Of a DNA stretch of 64,000 bases, positions 26,846 through 36,433 are shown piece by piece. How positions within the stretch are numbered: position 1 is the stretch's first letter; the number at the start of each line of letters is the position of its first letter. The notes beneath the pieces were generated by a model, which saw nothing but the letters and a program-made list of their open reading frames with translations, was not told the origin of the DNA and did no database searches. The position numbers and the translations under genes were made by a program. Origin of the DNA: Paraburkholderia hiiakae (lineage in GTDB: Bacteria; Pseudomonadota; Gammaproteobacteria; Burkholderiales; Burkholderiaceae); the NCBI RefSeq assembly GCF_904848665.1, contig NZ_CAJHCQ010000001.1, forward strand, positions 62,001 to 126,000, given 5' to 3'.

Positions 26846-28630
26846 TCAGGCCGCGCTCTGCTGATACTGGATCTTGTGCAGGTGCGCGTACATACCGCCC
26901 CTCGCGAGCAACTCCTGGTGCGTGCCCGATTCGACGATATGGCCGCCATCCATCACGAGGATGCGGTTCGCACGCTCGATCGTCGAGAGGCGGTGCGCGA
27001 TCACGAGCGTCGTGCGGCCGCGCATCAGCGTTTCCAGCGCCGCCTGCACGTGGCGCTCCGATTCCGAATCGAGTGCCGACGTTGCCTCGTCGAGAATCAG
27101 GATCGGCGCATCCTTGTAGATCGCCCGGGCGATAGCCAGGCGCTGGCGCTGGCCGCCCGAAAACTTCATGCCGTTGTCGCCGATCAGCGTGTCCACGCCT
27201 TCGGGCAGTGCCGAGATCGTCTCCCACAGGTTCGCGGCGCGCAGCGCGCGCTCCACGCGCTCGCGGTCGGCCGTCTGGCCATAGGCGACATTGTTCGCGA
27301 CCGTGTCGTTGAACAGCACCACGTCCTGGCTCACCATCGCGATCTGGTTGCGCAGCGCATGCACGTCGTAGTCGGCGATCGATACGCCGTCGACCATCAC
27401 CTCGCCACCGCTCGGATCGAAAAAGCGCGGCAACAGGTTCACGAGCGTGGTCTTGCCGCTGCCCGACGGGCCGGCGAGCGCCACCATTTCGCCGGGACTG
27501 ATGCGGAACGACACATGGTCGAGCGTCACGCGATGGCTCTCGCCATAGGCGAACGACACGTCGCGGAACTCCACCTCGCCGCGCGCGCGTTCGAGCGGCA
27601 AGCCGCCGCCAGCGGGCTCGGGCGGCTCGTCGATCAGCCCGAAGATCAGCTCGGCCGCGGTCATGCCGCGCTGCAGCGGCTGGTTCACGTCGATCAGGTG
27701 CTTGAGGGGCGAGATCACGAGCAGCATCGACGTGACGAACGCCACGAAGCCGCCAACCGTCGTCTGGTCGTTCGAGGCCTGCACGACCGCAATGGTGATG
27801 ACGATCGCCAGCGCGATCGAAGCGAGGAATTGCGTCAGCGGCTGCGCGAGTCCGCCCGACACCGTCATGCGCATCTGGTAGCCGCGCAGGCGTTTGCTCA
27901 TTTCGCCAAAACGGTCCTTCTCATAGCGCTCGCCGTTGTGAACCTTGACGACCTTGTAGCCGCCCACCGTCTCCTCGACGATATAGGACAGGTCGTTCGT
28001 GAGCATCTGATGCTCGCGGTTCAGCCGACGCAGACGCCGGTTGATCTTGCTGACGAGCCAGCCGATGGCCGGCAGCAGCACCGCGACGATCAGCGTGAGC
28101 CGCCAGTTCAGGTAGAACAGGTAGCCAAGCAGGAAGACGACCGTGAGCGAGTCGCGCACGAGCGTGACAAGCACGCCGAGCAGCACGCCGAGAATCTGGT
28201 TGACCTCGAACACGATCGCATTGATGACCGTGCTCGCGGTTTCGCGCTGGAAGAAGCCGACGCTCGCGTGAATCATGCGCTCGAACATCTTGAGCCGCAG
28301 CGCGAGCAGCACGCGGTTCGACACGTACTGCAGCAAGTAACCGGACGCGTATTGCGCGAGGCCGCGTACGAGCGCCAGCCCGATCACCGCGACGGGCACC
28401 AGCCATTTCGCTTTCGGATCGCCGCGCGTGCCGAAGCCGTGATCGAGCAGCGGCTTGAGCAGCGCGGGAATGCCGGCTTCGGTGGCGGCCACCACGGCCA
28501 TCGCGATCACGCCTGCGAGGAGCACCCACACTAGCGGCTTCACATACGGCCACAGCCGCCGGCCAATCACGATCGGCGACGACTTGGTGTCGGAGCCGAT
28601 CGGCTTGCTCAAGGTTGATCTCTCGCTCAA
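26846..28630 (-). CDS. msbA: Lipid A export ATP-binding/permease protein MsbA
   Basis: Half-size ABC exporter that flips lipid A-core across the inner membrane as a homodimer. Six membrane spans (about 25-320) precede the nucleotide-binding domain with Walker [12 protein letters not shown], signature [14 protein letters not shown], Walker [13 protein letters not shown] and the H-loop VIAHRLST. There is no ATG near the conserved start. A TTG at 28630 with AGGA ahead of it gives 594 residues; a TTG at 28612 and an ATG at 28675 are alternatives. It is divergent from waaE, in keeping with an LPS locus. Confidence 0.93.
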   Translation of the reverse strand: MSERSTLSKPIGSDTKSSPIVIGRRLWPYVKPLVWVLLAGVIAMAVVAATEAGIPALLKPLLDHGFGTRGDPKAKWLVPVAVIGLALVRGLAQYASGYLLQYVSNRVLLALRLKMFERMIHASVGFFQRETASTVINAIVFEVNQILGVLLGVLVTLVRDSLTVVFLLGYLFYLNWRLTLIVAVLLPAIGWLVSKINRRLRRLNREHQMLTNDLSYIVEETVGGYKVVKVHNGERYEKDRFGEMSKRLRGYQMRMTVSGGLAQPLTQFLASIALAIVITIAVVQASNDQTTVGGFVAFVTSMLLVISPLKHLIDVNQPLQRGMTAAELIFGLIDEPPEPAGGGLPLERARGEVEFRDVSFAYGESHRVTLDHVSFRISPGEMVALAGPSGSGKTTLVNLLPRFFDPSGGEVMVDGVSIADYDVHALRNQIAMVSQDVVLFNDTVANNVAYGQTADRERVERALRAANLWETISALPEGVDTLIGDNGMKFSGGQRQRLAIARAIYKDAPILILDEATSALDSESERHVQAALETLMRGRTTLVIAHRLSTIERANRILVMDGGHIVESGTHQELLARGGMYAHLHKIQYQQSAA

Positions 28631-28772
28631 AATTTCCTCGAAAAAAATGCGGGTAATCTGCCCGCCCCCTGGCAAACAGGTACGCCATTGTAAACGTTCG
28701 GCCCAGGGGGCGATGTATCCGCCCGGCCGGGGCCTGCGCCGGGGCGGTTTCGTAGCGGCCGACGTTTTTGTA

Positions 28773-28778
28773 TATACT
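28773..28778 (+). promoter_or_regulatory. Possible -10 box upstream of waaE
   Basis: TATACT within TTTTTGTATATACTCATCG, about 140 bases upstream of waaE. The tract is nearly symmetrical (TATATA), so the same spot could serve msbA on the other strand. The -35 is not convincing. Confidence 0.35.
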
Positions 28779-28919
28779 CATCGATTCGGCTTCGGGGCAC
28801 GAACGCGCGTGCAATAAGCCTGCGCGCGAAGTTCTCTCCCGAACGCGAGGCCAGCGCCAGCCGGCCGTCGCACCTGCCCACCTTCTTCACCTTCTTCCAG
28901 CCATCGCGAGCCAGCGCCG

Positions 28920-29735
28920 ATGAACGACAGCGCCAAACCCGATGCGATCAGTGTCATCGTCATCGTCAAAAACGAAGCACACGATATTCGCGACTGCCTC
29001 GCTTCCGTGCACGGCTGGGTCGACGAAATCGTCGTGCTCGATTCGGGCAGCACGGACGGCACCCAGGCTATTTGCCGTGAGTTCGGCGCGACGGTCGTCG
29101 AAACCGACTGGCCCGGTTTCGGGCCACAAAAACAGCGCGCGCTCGACACGGCCCGCGGACCCTGGATTCTCTCGCTCGACGCCGACGAGCGCGTGTCCCC
29201 CGCGTTGCGCGACGAGATTCTCGCAAGCGTGAAGGCGAACGGGGCCGACCTGTTCCGGGTGCCGCGCCAGTCGAATTACTGCGGCAAGTGGATCCGCCAT
29301 TCCGGCTGGTCGCCCGACTATGTGACGCGGCTCTTTCGCCGCGACGTCGCGCGCTTCTCGAACGATCTCGTGCACGAACGCGTGATTGCCGCGCCCGAGG
29401 CGCGCGTCGGCACGCTCGCTCAGGCGCTGATTCACTACAGCTTTCGCGACTTCTCGGAAGTGCTCGGGAAGATCGACAGCTATTCGACCTACGGCGCGAC
29501 CCAAGGCGCGGCGCGCGGCAAGCGCGGCGGTCTGCGCAAGGCGCTGCTGCACGGCTTCTGGTCTTTCGTGCGCAGCTGGATCATCCAGCGCGGCTTTCTC
29601 GACGGCAAGATGGGCTTCGTGCTGGCGATCTCCAACGCCGAAGGTACCTACTACCGCTACCTGAAGCTCATGCTCCTCGAGACACAGCAGTCCGGCGCGG
29701 CAAAAGCCCGCGACGCCGCACCGGAGAGCCGATGA
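28920..29735 (+). CDS. waaE: LPS core glycosyltransferase WaaE/KdtX
   Basis: Family 2 beta-glucosyltransferase of the lipopolysaccharide inner core, 271 residues. The N-terminus AISVIVIVKNEAHDIRDCL, the DSGSTDGT motif, the metal site LSLDADERVSP, and NDLVHERV match the WaaE/KdtX family. A short hydrophobic segment near the C-terminus (MGFVLAISNAEGTYYRYLKL) is typical. Its stop overlaps the start of the next glycosyltransferase by ATGA, so the two are coupled. Confidence 0.9.
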   Translation: MNDSAKPDAISVIVIVKNEAHDIRDCLASVHGWVDEIVVLDSGSTDGTQAICREFGATVVETDWPGFGPQKQRALDTARGPWILSLDADERVSPALRDEILASVKANGADLFRVPRQSNYCGKWIRHSGWSPDYVTRLFRRDVARFSNDLVHERVIAAPEARVGTLAQALIHYSFRDFSEVLGKIDSYSTYGATQGAARGKRGGLRKALLHGFWSFVRSWIIQRGFLDGKMGFVLAISNAEGTYYRYLKLMLLETQQSGAAKARDAAPESR

Positions 29736-30565
29736 ACGCCCGCCGCGACGTGCTGATTTCGGTGATCGTCAGCACCTATAACCGGCCCGATGCGCTCGAG
29801 CGGGTCCTCGCCAGCTTGAGCGCGCAATCCGACACGCACTACGAAATCATCGTCGCCGACGACGGCTCGGCGAACGCGACCCGCGAGACCGTGGAACGCT
29901 GCGCCGCGTCGAGCCCGGTGCGCATGGAGCATGTGTGGCACCCGGACGATGGCTTCCGTCTTGCGGAGATCCGCAACAAGGGTATCGTGCAGGCCCGTGG
30001 CGACTACCTGATCTTCCTCGACGGCGACTGCGTGGCGCAGCACGATTTCGTTGCGCGCCACCGGCAGCTCGCAAGCGAGCGCGTCATCATCACCGGTAGC
30101 CGCATCCTGCTCGACGAAGCGCTCACGCAGCGGGTGATCGGCCAGAAGCTCCCGTTGGCGGATCAGGGCTTCGGCTTCTGGGTGCAGGAACGCCTCGCTG
30201 GCCACGTCAACAAGATCGCGCCCCTCTTCGTGAAGCTGCCGGACCGCAAGTGGCGCGTGATCGAGCAGTTCAAATGGCGGGGCATCAAGGGCTGCAACAT
30301 GAGCGCCTGGCGCAGCGATATCGAGCGCGTGAACGGCTTCGACACCAGTTTCACCGGCTGGGGGCACGAAGACGCCGATTTCGTGGCACGCCTCGCCAAC
30401 TGCGGCGTGCACCGCAAGCTCGGCGCCTACGCCACGGAAATCTTCCATCTGTGGCACCGCGAGCAACCGCGCGAGCAGGCGAGCTCCAATGAGGAACGGG
30501 TCAAGGTGCGCATTGCGGACGGCACCGTGCGTGCCGAACGCGGCCTGGCCGAACTCGCGAGTTAA
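29732..30565 (+). CDS. Family 2 glycosyltransferase with galactosyltransferase-like C-terminus
   Basis: A 277-residue GT-A enzyme starting MNARRDVLISVIVSTYNRPD. It shows the donor-site VADDGS, LIFLDGDCVAQHDFV, and a second acidic motif FTGWGHEDADFVARL of the glycosyltransferase family 2/7 C-terminal type, as in chondroitin-synthase-like and LPS enzymes. It is translationally coupled to waaE. An inner-core or outer-core sugar is the likely acceptor; the specificity is unknown. Confidence 0.88.
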   Translation: MNARRDVLISVIVSTYNRPDALERVLASLSAQSDTHYEIIVADDGSANATRETVERCAASSPVRMEHVWHPDDGFRLAEIRNKGIVQARGDYLIFLDGDCVAQHDFVARHRQLASERVIITGSRILLDEALTQRVIGQKLPLADQGFGFWVQERLAGHVNKIAPLFVKLPDRKWRVIEQFKWRGIKGCNMSAWRSDIERVNGFDTSFTGWGHEDADFVARLANCGVHRKLGAYATEIFHLWHREQPREQASSNEERVKVRIADGTVRAERGLAELAS

Positions 30566-30636
30566 CCACGCGTTTGCCCGAACGACGGCGCGGCATGGCA
30601 GCGTGAACACTTCCACGCCGCCAGCCGCCCAATCCC

Positions 30637-33600
30637 TCAGTAAACGATCTCGATCTCGCTGCCCGCAAACTCGCCACGCAGCGCGGCGAGCAGGTCGTCG
30701 GAGGGCTTGACGCGCCAGGCGTCGCCCAGACGCACTTCGCCTTCGGCCCGATCGTTGCGGTAAGCAATCTGCACCGCAAGCCCGTTTGGAATGACCGCTT
30801 GCGCGCGCTCGCCGCGATCGCGCCCGAAGCCACCGCGGCCACGCGCTTGCGTGGCCGGTGCCGGCAGCGAGTCGTCGGGCTTCGCGCGATACGCTTCGAG
30901 CACCGTGCGCAGCGCGAGCGCATTGGCGTTGCCGTTCACCTGCAGCTTCACGGCCTGCGCGTAGCGGCTGCGCGCACGCTCCAGATCCATCACCGTATCG
31001 ACGGTGAAGCGAATGCCGCCCGTGAACGCATCATTGCGCGCTCCGCCCTGCACGACGAGCAGTTCGTCTTCCTTGAAGAGCGCCTTGTGCTCTTCAAACT
31101 GCTCATTGAACACCGTCACTTCGCACTGGCCGGTGCCGTCGTCGAGCAACGCGATCAGCATCTTGCCGCGTTGGGTCATTTGCGTGCGCAACGAAGCGAT
31201 CACGCCCGCGATGAGCTTGTCGCGCCCTTCCTTCAACTCGCCGATCTTCTGGCGCACGAAGCGGCGCACTTCGTCCTTGTAGGCATCGAAGAGGTGCCCC
31301 GAGAGATAGAAGCCGAGCGCGGCCTTCTCCTCCTGCAGCTTGCGCTTCTCGCCCCACGCGGGTTCATCCACCAGTTCGTGCGCGGCGAGCGGCGCGTCAC
31401 CCATATCGAACAGGCCCGCCTGCATGGCGTTGGCGCTCGCCTGGTCGGCGGCTTCCATCGCCATCGGCACGGAGGCGAGCAACTGTGCGCGGTTGGCGTG
31501 AATCGTGTCGAATGCGCCGGCGCGGATCATCGCTTCGATCGTGCGGCGATTCACGAGACGACGGTCGATGCGCTCGCAGAAGTCGAACAGGTCCTTGAAG
31601 GGACCGCCTTCTTCACGCGCGCGCAAGATTTCTTCGATGGCGTTCTGGCCGCTGCCCTTGATCGCGCCAAGACCGTAGCGGATCGTGCGCGAGCGTTTGC
31701 CTTCTGCGACGCTCGAATCGGCCACAGGCTCGAAGCGATACGCCGAAGCGTTCACGTCCGGCGGCAGCACGGCCATCTTGTTGGTCAGGCAGTCCTCGAA
31801 GAGGATCTTCACCTTGTCGGTGTCGTCCATGGCGAGCGACATATTCGCTGCCATGAATTCCGCCGGATGGTGCGCCTTGAGCCACGCCGTGTGATACGCG
31901 AGGAGCGCATAAGCGGCCGCGTGCGACTTGTTGAAGCCGTAGCCCGCGAACTTCTCCATCAAGTCGAAGGTTTCGTCGGCCTTTTCGCGCGTGAGGCCGT
32001 TCTTTGCCGCCCCTTCCGCGAAAATCTCGCGGTGCTTGGCCATTTCCTCGGGCTTCTTCTTACCCATCGCGCGGCGCAACAAGTCGGCGCCGCCGAGCGA
32101 GTAGCCGCCGATGATCTGCGCCATCTGCATCACCTGCTCCTGGTAGACCATGATGCCGTAGGTCTCTTTCAGAACAGGTTCGACGCGCGGATCGGGATAC
32201 TCCACCACTTCGCGGCCATGCTTACGCGCGCAGAAGCTCGGGATCAGGTCCATCGGGCCCGGACGATACAACGCCACGAGCGCGATGATGTCCTCGAAGC
32301 GGTCGGGCTGCGCGTCCTTCAGCATGCCCTGCATGCCGCGGCTTTCCAGCTGGAACACGGCGACCGTGTTGGCCTTCTTGAGGATCTGGAACGACGGCGC
32401 GTCGTCGAGCGGCACCTGGGCGAGCGACCAGTCTTTCTTCGACGGATCGAGCCTGCGGATATAGCGCTCGGCCCAGTCGAGAATCGTGAGCGTGGTCAGG
32501 CCCAGAAAGTCGAACTTCACGAGGCCGACGGCTTCCACGTCGTCCTTGTCGTACTGGCTCACGACGCCGCTTTCGTCGCCCTGCGTGTAGAGCGGGCAGA
32601 AGTCGGTGAGCTTGCCCGGCGCGATCAGCACGCCGCCCGCGTGCATGCCCACGTTACGCGTGAGACCTTCCACGAGCTGCGCGAGGTCGAGCAGCTGGTG
32701 GACTTCGTCTTCGTTGTCGTAGCGCTCCTGGAGGAGCGGCTCTTCCTTCATCGCATCGGCGATGGTGACGTGCTTGCCCGGCTTGAACGGAATGAGCTTG
32801 GCGACGCCATCGGTGAAGTTGTAGCCGAGATCGAGCACGCGGCCGATGTCGCGCACCGCGGCCTTCGCGGCCATCGTGCCGAAGGTGGCGATCTGCGAAA
32901 CCGCATCGGCGCCGTACTTCTCCTTCACGTACTGGATGACGCGGTCGCGCCCGTGCTGGCAGAAGTCGATGTCGAAGTCGGGCATCGACACACGTTCCGG
33001 ATTCAGGAAGCGCTCGAACAGCAGGTTGTAGCGCAGCGGATCGAGGTCGGTAATGCCTAGCGCGTAGGCGACCAGCGACCCCGCGCCCGAACCCCGGCCC
33101 GGCCCAACCGGCACGCCGTTGTTCTTGGCCCAGTTGATGAAGTCCGCAACGATCAGGAAGTAGCCCGGGAAGCCCATCTTGATGATGGTCCCGCACTCGA
33201 ATTCGAGCCGCTCGTTGTAGCGCGCGCGCGCCTGCTCGCGTTCGGCTTCGTCGGGATACAGCTGCACGAGGCGCTTTTCAAGGCCTTCTCTCGAAAGCTG
33301 CACGAGATAGTCGTCGAGCGACAGGCCGTCGGGCGTCGGGAAGAGCGGCAGCTTCGGCTTGCCGAGTTCGAGCGTGAGATTGCAGCGTTTGGCGATCTCG
33401 ATGGTGTTCGCAATGGCCGACGGAATGTCCGCGAACAGCGCGGCCATCTCTTCCTGCGTGCGAAAACGCTGATCGGTCGTGAAACGCTTCTGGCGGCGCG
33501 GATTTGCGAGGATGTCGCCTTCCGAGATGCACACGCGCGCTTCGTGTGCGGTGTATTCCTCGTCGGTCATGAACTGCATGGGGTGCGTGGCGACCACCGG

Positions 33601-34194
33601 CAGCTTCAGTTGCGACGCGAGCGCCACTGCCTGCCCGACATACTGCTCGCCGCCGGGCTGCCCGCAGCGCTGCAGCTCGATGTAATACGCGTTCGGAAAC
33701 AGTTTCGCCCAGCGCTGCGCGTGGCGCTTCGCGCTTTCGGCATTGCCCGCCGCGAGTGCGAGACCCACGTCGCCCTGCTGCGCGCCCGAGATCGCGAGCA
33801 GGCCCTCGGCCAGACCGTCTTCGAGCCACGCAACGTCGACTTCCGCGCGGCCACGATACTGATTCGTGAGCCACGCCTTGGAAAGCAGCTCGCACAGATT
33901 CAGATAGCCGCGCTTGTCCTTCACCAGTAGCAGAAGGCGCGACGGCTTGTCGCGGTCGTCGGGATTCGTGATCCAGACGTCGCAGCCGGCAATGGGTTTG
34001 ACCCCTTTGCCGCGAGCTTCGGTGTAGAAACGGACGAGGCCGAATGCGTTGCCGAGGTCGGTGAGCGCGAGCGCGCCCTGGCCGTCTTTGGATGCCGCCT
34101 TGACGAGGTCGTCGAGGCGCACGATGCCGTCGGCAATCGAGAATTCGGAATGGACGCGGAGATGGACGAAGCGGGGATCTGACATGGCCGACAT
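30637..34194 (-). CDS. dnaE: DNA polymerase III alpha subunit
   Basis: Replicative polymerase, 1185 residues, slightly longer than the 1160 of E. coli. The N-terminal PHP domain starts FVHLRVHSEFSIADGIV. The catalytic aspartates lie at 406, 408 and 410 in MPDFDIDFCQHGRDRVI, and the finger region FGTMAAKAAVRDIGR, the HhH region and a C-terminal OB fold (GKMLIALLDDGTGQCEVTVF) follow. The ATG at 34194 has AAGG just ahead; an ATG three codons in is also possible. There is no adjacent operon partner; it is divergent from trhO. Confidence 0.98.
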   Translation of the reverse strand: MSAMSDPRFVHLRVHSEFSIADGIVRLDDLVKAASKDGQGALALTDLGNAFGLVRFYTEARGKGVKPIAGCDVWITNPDDRDKPSRLLLLVKDKRGYLNLCELLSKAWLTNQYRGRAEVDVAWLEDGLAEGLLAISGAQQGDVGLALAAGNAESAKRHAQRWAKLFPNAYYIELQRCGQPGGEQYVGQAVALASQLKLPVVATHPMQFMTDEEYTAHEARVCISEGDILANPRRQKRFTTDQRFRTQEEMAALFADIPSAIANTIEIAKRCNLTLELGKPKLPLFPTPDGLSLDDYLVQLSREGLEKRLVQLYPDEAEREQARARYNERLEFECGTIIKMGFPGYFLIVADFINWAKNNGVPVGPGRGSGAGSLVAYALGITDLDPLRYNLLFERFLNPERVSMPDFDIDFCQHGRDRVIQYVKEKYGADAVSQIATFGTMAAKAAVRDIGRVLDLGYNFTDGVAKLIPFKPGKHVTIADAMKEEPLLQERYDNEDEVHQLLDLAQLVEGLTRNVGMHAGGVLIAPGKLTDFCPLYTQGDESGVVSQYDKDDVEAVGLVKFDFLGLTTLTILDWAERYIRRLDPSKKDWSLAQVPLDDAPSFQILKKANTVAVFQLESRGMQGMLKDAQPDRFEDIIALVALYRPGPMDLIPSFCARKHGREVVEYPDPRVEPVLKETYGIMVYQEQVMQMAQIIGGYSLGGADLLRRAMGKKKPEEMAKHREIFAEGAAKNGLTREKADETFDLMEKFAGYGFNKSHAAAYALLAYHTAWLKAHHPAEFMAANMSLAMDDTDKVKILFEDCLTNKMAVLPPDVNASAYRFEPVADSSVAEGKRSRTIRYGLGAIKGSGQNAIEEILRAREEGGPFKDLFDFCERIDRRLVNRRTIEAMIRAGAFDTIHANRAQLLASVPMAMEAADQASANAMQAGLFDMGDAPLAAHELVDEPAWGEKRKLQEEKAALGFYLSGHLFDAYKDEVRRFVRQKIGELKEGRDKLIAGVIASLRTQMTQRGKMLIALLDDGTGQCEVTVFNEQFEEHKALFKEDELLVVQGGARNDAFTGGIRFTVDTVMDLERARSRYAQAVKLQVNGNANALALRTVLEAYRAKPDDSLPAPATQARGRGGFGRDRGERAQAVIPNGLAVQIAYRNDRAEGEVRLGDAWRVKPSDDLLAALRGEFAGSEIEIVY

Positions 34195-34503
34195 TGTACC
34201 TTCAGGGGCACGCGATTTTCGGCGCTCGCTCGCATGCGCGCGTGACGTTGGCCGGGGCGGCCCAACCGATCCGGACAAGCGCTTGCGCGAGCGCAGAGCC
34301 GCGGCACGGCGTGTCGACTACGCCGCAGGCGGCGCGAGGCATGATTGAGGGATAATAGCGGATTGCGCCCGCCGCGCGCCCTGCCCCAATTCCCGTTTTC
34401 AAGGGGCCGGCAGTTAATAGGCAGCACGCGAGTCAGCACGCGAGTCAGCCCGCGCGCCCGGCTCCAGTTTCACGCGCTTTGATAGCGCCTTTCCCGTTGC
34501 ACC
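34195..34503. other. Divergent promoter region dnaE/trhO
   Basis: 309 bases. GATAAT at 34351-34356 may be a -10 box on the plus strand, about 150 bases before trhO. A 12-bp tandem duplication lies at 34423-34446. No gene is supported. Confidence 0.4.
34423..34446. repeat. 12-bp tandem duplication upstream of trhO
   Basis: Two perfect head-to-tail copies of agcacgcgagtc, with a third degenerate start (agcccgcg) after them, 58-81 bases upstream of trhO. It lies in non-coding DNA. Confidence 0.85.
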
Positions 34504-35391
34504 ATGCGTATCCTCAATCTCTCCGCTTACCAGTTCGCCACGCTCGACAAGACCGCCGAGTGGCGCCCGCTCGTGCTCGAGCGCTGCAAATCGCTCGATT
34601 TGCGGGGCACGATCCTGCTCGCGCCGGAAGGCATCAACCTGTTCGTCGCCGGCGATGAAGGCAACGTGCGCGCGTTCATGGACTACATCAACCACGACCC
34701 GCTCTTCGAGGGCAAGTTCGCGACGCTGCGGTTCAAGGAAAGCGTCTCCGAAACGCGGCCCTTCAACCGTATGCTCGTGCGCCTGAAGCGCGAGATCATC
34801 ACGATGAAGAAGCCGGCGATCCGCCCCGAAGAAGGCCGCGCGCCCTCCGTGGCGCCGGTCGTGCTCAAGCAATGGCTCGACCGCGGCTTCGACGACGATG
34901 GCCGCCCCGTCGTCATGCTCGACACGCGCAACGCGTTCGAAATCGATGTCGGCACGTTCGACAAGGCCCTCGACTACCGCATCGACAAATTTAGCGAATT
35001 CCCCGGCGTGATCGACGCGAACCGCGCCGACCTCGAAGGCAAGACGGTCGTGTCGTTCTGCACGGGCGGCATTCGCTGCGAAAAGGCGGCCATCCACATG
35101 AAGGAAGTGGGCATCGAGCATGTGTATCAGCTCGAAGGCGGCATTCTCAAGTACTTCGAGGAAGTGGGCGGCGCGCACTACAACGGCGACTGCTTCGTGT
35201 TCGACCAGCGCACCGCGCTCAATCCGCAGCTCGAACCGACGGACACCGTGCAGTGCTTCGCGTGCCGCGCCATCGTCACGCCGCAAGAGCAGGCTTCGCC
35301 GCTCTACGTGACGGGCAAGAGCTGCCCGGCGTGCCATCCGGAGCGCGCGGGCGCAATGGATGCAGCGCCGTCGGCCCAGGCTGCCGCTTAA
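34504..35391 (+). CDS. trhO: tRNA uridine(34) hydroxylase TrhO
   Basis: Rhodanese-family enzyme (formerly YceA type) that makes 5-hydroxyuridine at the tRNA wobble position using oxygen; 295 residues. An N-terminal ferredoxin-like domain contains [16 protein letters not shown]. The rhodanese domain holds [16 protein letters not shown] and the catalytic Cys186 in [13 protein letters not shown]. The C-terminus carries paired cysteines (CFACRA and CPACH) resembling a zinc knuckle. gluQ begins 10 bases after its stop on the same strand. Confidence 0.93.
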   Translation: MRILNLSAYQFATLDKTAEWRPLVLERCKSLDLRGTILLAPEGINLFVAGDEGNVRAFMDYINHDPLFEGKFATLRFKESVSETRPFNRMLVRLKREIITMKKPAIRPEEGRAPSVAPVVLKQWLDRGFDDDGRPVVMLDTRNAFEIDVGTFDKALDYRIDKFSEFPGVIDANRADLEGKTVVSFCTGGIRCEKAAIHMKEVGIEHVYQLEGGILKYFEEVGGAHYNGDCFVFDQRTALNPQLEPTDTVQCFACRAIVTPQEQASPLYVTGKSCPACHPERAGAMDAAPSAQAAA

Positions 35392-35401
35392 AGCCGCGCG
35401 C

Positions 35402-36364
35402 GTGAGCGCATCGCCGCAAGGGTATCGCGGGCGCTTTGCGCCCTCGCCCACTGGCCCGCTGCACTTTGGTTCGCTCGTTTCGGCGCTCGCGAGCTGGCTC
35501 GACGCGCGAGCGCATGGCGGCGCGTGGCTCGTGCGTGTGGAGGACATCGACGGCCCGCGCACCGTGCCGGGCGCAGCCGAGGACATTCTCGCGACGCTTG
35601 CGGCCTTCGGCTTTCACGCCGACGAGCCGCCGCAATGGCAGAGCCGCCGCACCGATCTGTACCGCGCGGCGCTCGACCGGCTGATCGTCTCGGGCCACGT
35701 CTACCCGTGCGGCTGCACGCGCAAGGAAATCGCCGATTCGCAATTGCGCGCGCACCAGCGCAACACCACGCTGATCTATCCTGGCACCTGCCGCGACGGC
35801 CTGCACGGCAAGCCCGCGCGCGCGTGGCGGCTGCGCGTGCCTGACGACCAAACTGCAGACCAAACTGCAGACGAAACTGCGGACGAAACTGCCGGCGCGC
35901 GTGACAATCCCGCGCTGATCCGCTTTGACGATCGCTGGCAGGGCTTGCAGCACCAGGATCTCGCGACCGAAGTCGGCGATTTCGTGCTCCTGCGCGCGGA
36001 CGGCCAATGGGCCTATCAGCTCGCCGTGGTCGTGGACGACGCCGAACAACGCATCACGCACGTGGTGCGCGGCGCGGACCTGCTCGACTCGACGGCGCGG
36101 CAAATCTGGCTCCAGCAGTGTCTTGGCGTGCCCACGCCCGCGTACCTGCACGTGCCTGTCGTCACAAACGCGGACGGGGAAAAGCTCTCGAAGCAGACCG
36201 GCGCGCAAGCGCTCGATGCATCACGCCCGCTGGAAGCACTGATGGCCGCGGCGCGGCATCTGGGTCTCGAGTTGCACGATCCCGCACCCACAACGCTCGA
36301 GGCGTTCCAGCTAGACGCGATCGCGGCGTGGAAGCGGCGGCTCGCGCAATTGCCAGCCACATAA
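35402..36364 (+). CDS. gluQ: Glutamyl-Q tRNA(Asp) synthetase
   Basis: Truncated GluRS paralogue (320 residues, no anticodon-binding domain) that loads glutamate onto queuosine of tRNA(Asp). The HIGH-type motif is [18 protein letters not shown] (12-29) and the KMSKS-type motif is KLSKQTGA. Zinc-site cysteines appear in [10 protein letters not shown] and PGTCRDG. The GTG start at 35402 is 10 bases after trhO. Just after WRLRVPDD it carries a repetitive insert, [16 protein letters not shown], from a 12-bp tandem repeat. Two tRNA wobble-base genes side by side suggest a joint role in tRNA modification. Confidence 0.93.
   Translation: MSASPQGYRGRFAPSPTGPLHFGSLVSALASWLDARAHGGAWLVRVEDIDGPRTVPGAAEDILATLAAFGFHADEPPQWQSRRTDLYRAALDRLIVSGHVYPCGCTRKEIADSQLRAHQRNTTLIYPGTCRDGLHGKPARAWRLRVPDDQTADQTADETADETAGARDNPALIRFDDRWQGLQHQDLATEVGDFVLLRADGQWAYQLAVVVDDAEQRITHVVRGADLLDSTARQIWLQQCLGVPTPAYLHVPVVTNADGEKLSKQTGAQALDASRPLEALMAAARHLGLELHDPAPTTLEAFQLDAIAAWKRRLAQLPAT
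35849..35896. repeat. Four-unit 12-bp tandem repeat inside gluQ
   Basis: Units caaactgcagac, caaactgcagac, gaaactgcggac and gaaactgccggc encode [12 protein letters not shown] and ETAG. The first two are identical, and units three and four diverge by a few bases. The frame is kept whatever the copy number. Confidence 0.95.
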
Positions 36365-36366
36365 AC

Positions 36367-36403
36367 AAAAACGGCATGCCGCCAGAAGCGACATGCCGTT
36401 TTT
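36367..36403. terminator. Bidirectional terminator between gluQ and rhlE
   Basis: Stem AAAACGGCATG / CATGCCGTTTT around a 14-base loop, ending in TTTTT on the plus strand and with A-runs giving U on the minus strand. It lies between convergent genes, just after the gluQ stop. Confidence 0.85.
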
Positions 36404-36433
36404 CTGCGTTGCGCGAATTTTTCGCGCTCAACC

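Noticed and set aside
30799..33060. Plus-strand open frame of 753 codons opposite dnaE
   Set aside because: Antisense shadow of a fully intact DnaE, with no motif of its own.
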